From: Hyphomicrobiales bacterium
GTDB lineage: Bacteria; Pseudomonadota; Alphaproteobacteria; Rhizobiales; Ancalomicrobiaceae
DNA length: 64,000 bases
NCBI GenBank assembly: GCA_021286855.1
Contig: JAJTBO010000004.1
Span: forward strand, 1 to 64,000
Direction: 5' to 3'
Of the stretch, positions 61,074-64,000 are shown one piece after another. The notes beneath the pieces were generated by a model. The model worked only from the letters and a program-made list of their open reading frames with translations, searched no databases and was not told where the DNA came from. Made by a program: the position numbers and the translations under genes. Within the stretch, counting starts at the first letter, position 1; every line of letters begins with the position of its first letter.

Positions 61074-64000
61074 CGAATGATCTCCGCGTCGCAGTTGTCG
61101 ACGACGCGGGCGATCCGCGCCTTCAGATCTTCGGTGACGGCGACCGTCTCGACCGCGCCGGGGATCAGGTGGCCGACCTCCTTGGCCTTGCCGTCGACCA
61201 TCACCGTGGTCTTCTCGAAGAGCTCCGGGATGTCCTGCCAGCAGGTCTTGCAGGCGGTGCAGCGCGCCGCGGCGTCTTCGACCATCGAGACGAGCGGCTT
61301 GCCCGCAGCGGCCGAAGCCGAGGCCGGAGCGGCAGGGGCCGCGGAGGCCGCCGACGTTGCGCCGGCGAAGGAACCGCGTCCGGCCGGAGCGCGCGAGGAC
61401 GCCGCCAGTTCGGACATCGCCTTGGCGATCTCGTCGAGCGAGTGGTCCTTTTCGGCGGCGAGGGTCGCATAGCGGCTCTTCAGCGCCTCGACCTCGTTGC
61501 GATGGGCGAGGTCCATCGCGGCGATCGGCCGGCCGGCGAGATACTGGAGGGTGCGCCAGTACTTCCGCCGTTCGGTGACGAGATGGACGACCGCCGGGGC
61601 GACCGCCAGTTTGACGAGCCGCCCGTCGTCGTCCGTCGACCAGACGAAGGGGACGAGGCCGGCGCGCCGGTTCGGATCGAGGTCGATGTACTCGTGGATC
61701 GGCATACCCTCGCGGCCTTCGGGCATCGGGTGGAAGTGCTTCTTGAAGCGGCCCTCGGCGAGCGCGAAGTCGGCCGGGGTGAGCGGCGTCTCCATCAGGG
61801 CCGGCTTGCCGTCGGCGCCGACGTAGGCGATCGACCGCTTCGTCCAATCGTGGTCGGGCTCCGGATTGCCGTCGAGCGACAGGCGATGTTCGGAGGTGTC
61901 GAGGCGCGGATCGTGGACGAAGACCGGGTTCATCCGGCTCTCGACGGCGAGGCGCGCATGGGCCGAGGCCGAAGCGTCGGCGATGCCGTGCTCGGCCTGA
62001 CACGGCGTGTAGACGTCGAGCACCGCCGGCGCGTCGGTGTAGTTGAGCATCGCCACGACGTTCTTCAGGAAGTGGCCCTGCAGCGCGGTCGAGGACTGGA
62101 CGACGAAGACGTCCGGATGGAACGAGGCGATCAGGCCGAGCTCCTTGCGCTCCTCCTGCTTGCCGTCGTGCGCCTGACCGATTCGGGAGAGATCGGAATC
62201 CTGCGCCGTGAAGCTCGCCGTCGAGGCTTGGCCGCCGGTGTTGGAATAGGCGCCGGAGTTCAGCACCACGACCTTGACCGGGGTCCGGCTGGCCAGCAAC
62301 CGCGACAGCGCGCCGAAGCCGATGTCGTAGGTCGCGCCGTCGCCGCCCATCGAGACGACGGTCGGCATGCGAAGGAGTTCTTCGGGCGTGAACCGCGACC
62401 AGTCGAGGGTGCGGAAATAGGCGTCGTGTTCGTCGGCGTCATAGGCGTCGTCGAGTTCGAGCCGGGCGATGCGGATCGCCTTGACCTCGTCGACATAGTC
62501 CGCGCCGAGGCCCTCGAAAATGCCCTTGGCGAGCGGCGGGCTGTCCTGGAACAGGCTGTTCACCCACGGGTCGGTGTAGGGATTGAAGGGCAGGGTCGAG
62601 GCGTAGACCGACGAACATCCGGTGGCGTTGGAGATCACGGTCGGCGCCGGGCCCTTGCCGCTCGGGCCGCTCTCCAGATGGTAGAGCCGCTTTTCGAGCA
62701 TCGCGGCGACGCCGTCGATGCGGGCGACGCGTTCGGCCGCGTTCGGATCGCCGGCGAGCGCGGCGCGTTTGTCGGCGAGAGCGACGAGGAGATCCTCGAG
62801 GTCGCGGATCTGATGGCGGTCGCGGGCCCGGTGCAGGGCGTGGTCGGCGGCGACCACCTGACGGATCGCGGTGACCTCGCCGCAGCCGCGACAGGCGCCG
62901 TGGCCGCCGGTCATGGCGTAGTAGTTGGCGTGGTCGAGGATCAGCCGCTTGGTGTCGCCGCCCGGGTTGGTCGCTCCGTCGGTGAAGCGGGCCGGCGTGT
63001 TGGGCAGATGCGACAGGACGTCGAAGCGGATCTGGAGCGTGTCGAGGAGCGCGTCGTCCTGGTCGCGGGCGACGAGCGCGCCGGGACCGCAGACCTCGAC
63101 GCATTCGAGGCAGCCGGAGCACTTCCACGGATCGATCGTCGCCGAGAAGAGGCCGCCGGAGCCCGGTTTCGCCTTTTCGGCCGCGTCGAAGAACGGCCGG
63201 GTGCGGGCGACGGGGAAGGCGGCGAGCGCGGCGACGGTGCGTTTCACGGTGTCGCGCAGAACGGGTTCGTCCTCGCCGAGATCGGCGGCGGCGGTCGCGA
63301 AGAGATCGGCGAGCGCCGGCGATCCGTCGGCGGCGCGCAGCGCCTCTCGGACCGTGACGGCGAGGGCGGGAACCTCGGCGCGCAGGCTCGCCTGCTGCGT
63401 CTCGGTCGCCCCCGACCGGGCGATCGCGGTCAGGATCAGGTCGTGGATCTCGTGGACGGTGTTGGGGATCGCCGCGTCGGGGCAGACCAGCGCGCATTCG
63501 GCGCAGCCGGTGCAGAGGTCGGACATGAACTCCGGCACGGTGCGGCGGAACAGGCCCTTGTCCTTGAAGGCGGCGCTGCCGGCCGGCATGAACAGGCCCG
63601 TGCCCGGCAGGACCGGCGCTTCGGCGATCGTGCCCTCGCGGAACGGCGTGGCGACGACGTCGTCGTAATAGGCCTGATCGAGGAAGGCGGCTTCGCCGAC
63701 CGAGGTGGCGGCGTGTTCGAGCCCGGCGGAGAGCGCCACGGTCCGTCCGGCCGCCTTCGCCGGAGCGGCGTCGGCGTCGAGGAAGGCGGCGGCTTCATAG
63801 TCGACCTTGACGGTCGCGGAGAGGCCGTCGCGGATCACCGCCATGTTGCCCTCGACCACGGCCGCGCCCTTGGCCCCGAACTTCTTGGCGATGAGCTTGC
63901 GCGTCTTGTCGAGGATCGCGTCGGCCGAGGCGCCGCGGGTGACGTGGTCGAGATGGCCGCAGACCGCGCCGATGAAGGCGATGCCCATCATGCGGGTCTC
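61070..64000 (-). CDS. Pyruvate:ferredoxin oxidoreductase (NifJ-like), C-terminal 976 residues
   Basis: The gene is cut by the right edge; the frame stays open to 64000. Visible parts in order are the end of the gamma domain, the MPAGSAAFKDKG segment, two 4Fe-4S motifs (CTGCAECALVCP and CSGCLECVEVCG), the TPP domain (GGHGACRGCGE, NATGCSSVYAS, MGGDGATYDIGFGAL, NSGAYSNTGGQAS), and a C-terminal mini-ferredoxin with CTACKTCWQDIPELFE after an Ala/Pro-rich linker. It would oxidise pyruvate, or a related 2-oxoacid, to acetyl-CoA, CO2 and reduced ferredoxin. It is a divergent NifJ type with an added ferredoxin domain. Its stop overlaps the Nfn start by 4 bases. Confidence 0.85.
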   Translation of the reverse strand, partial: ETRMMGIAFIGAVCGHLDHVTRGASADAILDKTRKLIAKKFGAKGAAVVEGNMAVIRDGLSATVKVDYEAAAFLDADAAPAKAAGRTVALSAGLEHAATSVGEAAFLDQAYYDDVVATPFREGTIAEAPVLPGTGLFMPAGSAAFKDKGLFRRTVPEFMSDLCTGCAECALVCPDAAIPNTVHEIHDLILTAIARSGATETQQASLRAEVPALAVTVREALRAADGSPALADLFATAAADLGEDEPVLRDTVKRTVAALAAFPVARTRPFFDAAEKAKPGSGGLFSATIDPWKCSGCLECVEVCGPGALVARDQDDALLDTLQIRFDVLSHLPNTPARFTDGATNPGGDTKRLILDHANYYAMTGGHGACRGCGEVTAIRQVVAADHALHRARDRHQIRDLEDLLVALADKRAALAGDPNAAERVARIDGVAAMLEKRLYHLESGPSGKGPAPTVISNATGCSSVYASTLPFNPYTDPWVNSLFQDSPPLAKGIFEGLGADYVDEVKAIRIARLELDDAYDADEHDAYFRTLDWSRFTPEELLRMPTVVSMGGDGATYDIGFGALSRLLASRTPVKVVVLNSGAYSNTGGQASTASFTAQDSDLSRIGQAHDGKQEERKELGLIASFHPDVFVVQSSTALQGHFLKNVVAMLNYTDAPAVLDVYTPCQAEHGIADASASAHARLAVESRMNPVFVHDPRLDTSEHRLSLDGNPEPDHDWTKRSIAYVGADGKPALMETPLTPADFALAEGRFKKHFHPMPEGREGMPIHEYIDLDPNRRAGLVPFVWSTDDDGRLVKLAVAPAVVHLVTERRKYWRTLQYLAGRPIAAMDLAHRNEVEALKSRYATLAAEKDHSLDEIAKAMSELAASSRAPAGRGSFAGATSAASAAPAAPASASAAAGKPLVSMVEDAAARCTACKTCWQDIPELFEKTTVMVDGKAKEVGHLIPGAVETVAVTEDLKARIARVVDNCDAEIIR

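Overview
This is a GC-rich bacterial chromosome segment, most like an alphaproteobacterium of the order Hyphomicrobiales. The anaerobic gene content (pyruvate formate-lyase, pyruvate:ferredoxin oxidoreductase, a Coo-type hydrogenase) recalls facultative anaerobes such as the Pleomorphomonadaceae; this placement is inferred, since there is no rRNA in the window. Genes are dense, often overlap by ATGA, and show no insertion sequences, prophage, tRNA or CRISPR.

Layout. 1-3690: the 5' end of a CoA-transferase gene, a sigma-54 promoter region, and a divergent AtoS/AtoC-like two-component system. 3822-6629: an SsuABC/NMT1-type ABC importer. 6692-8733: a TctDE-like two-component system. 8990-12459: a membrane protein with hemerythrin, NIT, HAMP and PAS domains and a degenerate kinase end, overlapping a Crp/Fnr regulator. 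12581-26250: pyruvate kinase and an aldarate (glucarate/galactarate) catabolic island: garD, an aldo/keto reductase, glycerate kinase, garR, garL, a GntR regulator, a LacI regulator, a mannonate-dehydratase-like enzyme, gudP and gudD. 26571-34206: one fermentative unit, pflB-pflA-ackA-pta-focA. 34609-40770: a small ORF, a di-heme peroxidase/MauG-like protein, a TtrRS tetrathionate-type two-component system, and a five-heme cytochrome whose C-terminus is TsdA-like. 40927-51752: a methyltransferase, a ferredoxin, a CO-induced-type membrane [NiFe] hydrogenase (cooHUXLKM), hypA, hypB and a CooA-like regulator. 51935-53887: an AcoR-like regulator. 54051-58219: a UgpABCE-type sugar or polyol-phosphate importer. 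58305-64000: a single-chain Nfn-like transhydrogenase translationally coupled to a large PFOR that runs off the window.

How the genes work together. Sugar acids would enter through GudP and be split to pyruvate plus tartronate semialdehyde, which GarR and glycerate kinase return to glycolysis, with pyruvate kinase adjacent. Pyruvate can be cut by PFL, giving formate and acetyl-CoA that Pta/AckA convert to acetate plus ATP, or by PFOR, giving reduced ferredoxin. Ferredoxin could feed the Coo-type hydrogenase or the Nfn protein. GTTAGCGCTAMC operators occur upstream of gudP, gudD and pflB, which suggests the LacI-family regulator links aldarate use to fermentation. A CooA-like regulator gene and a perfect CooA-type box sit beside the hydrogenase operon, but no CO dehydrogenase is present in the window.
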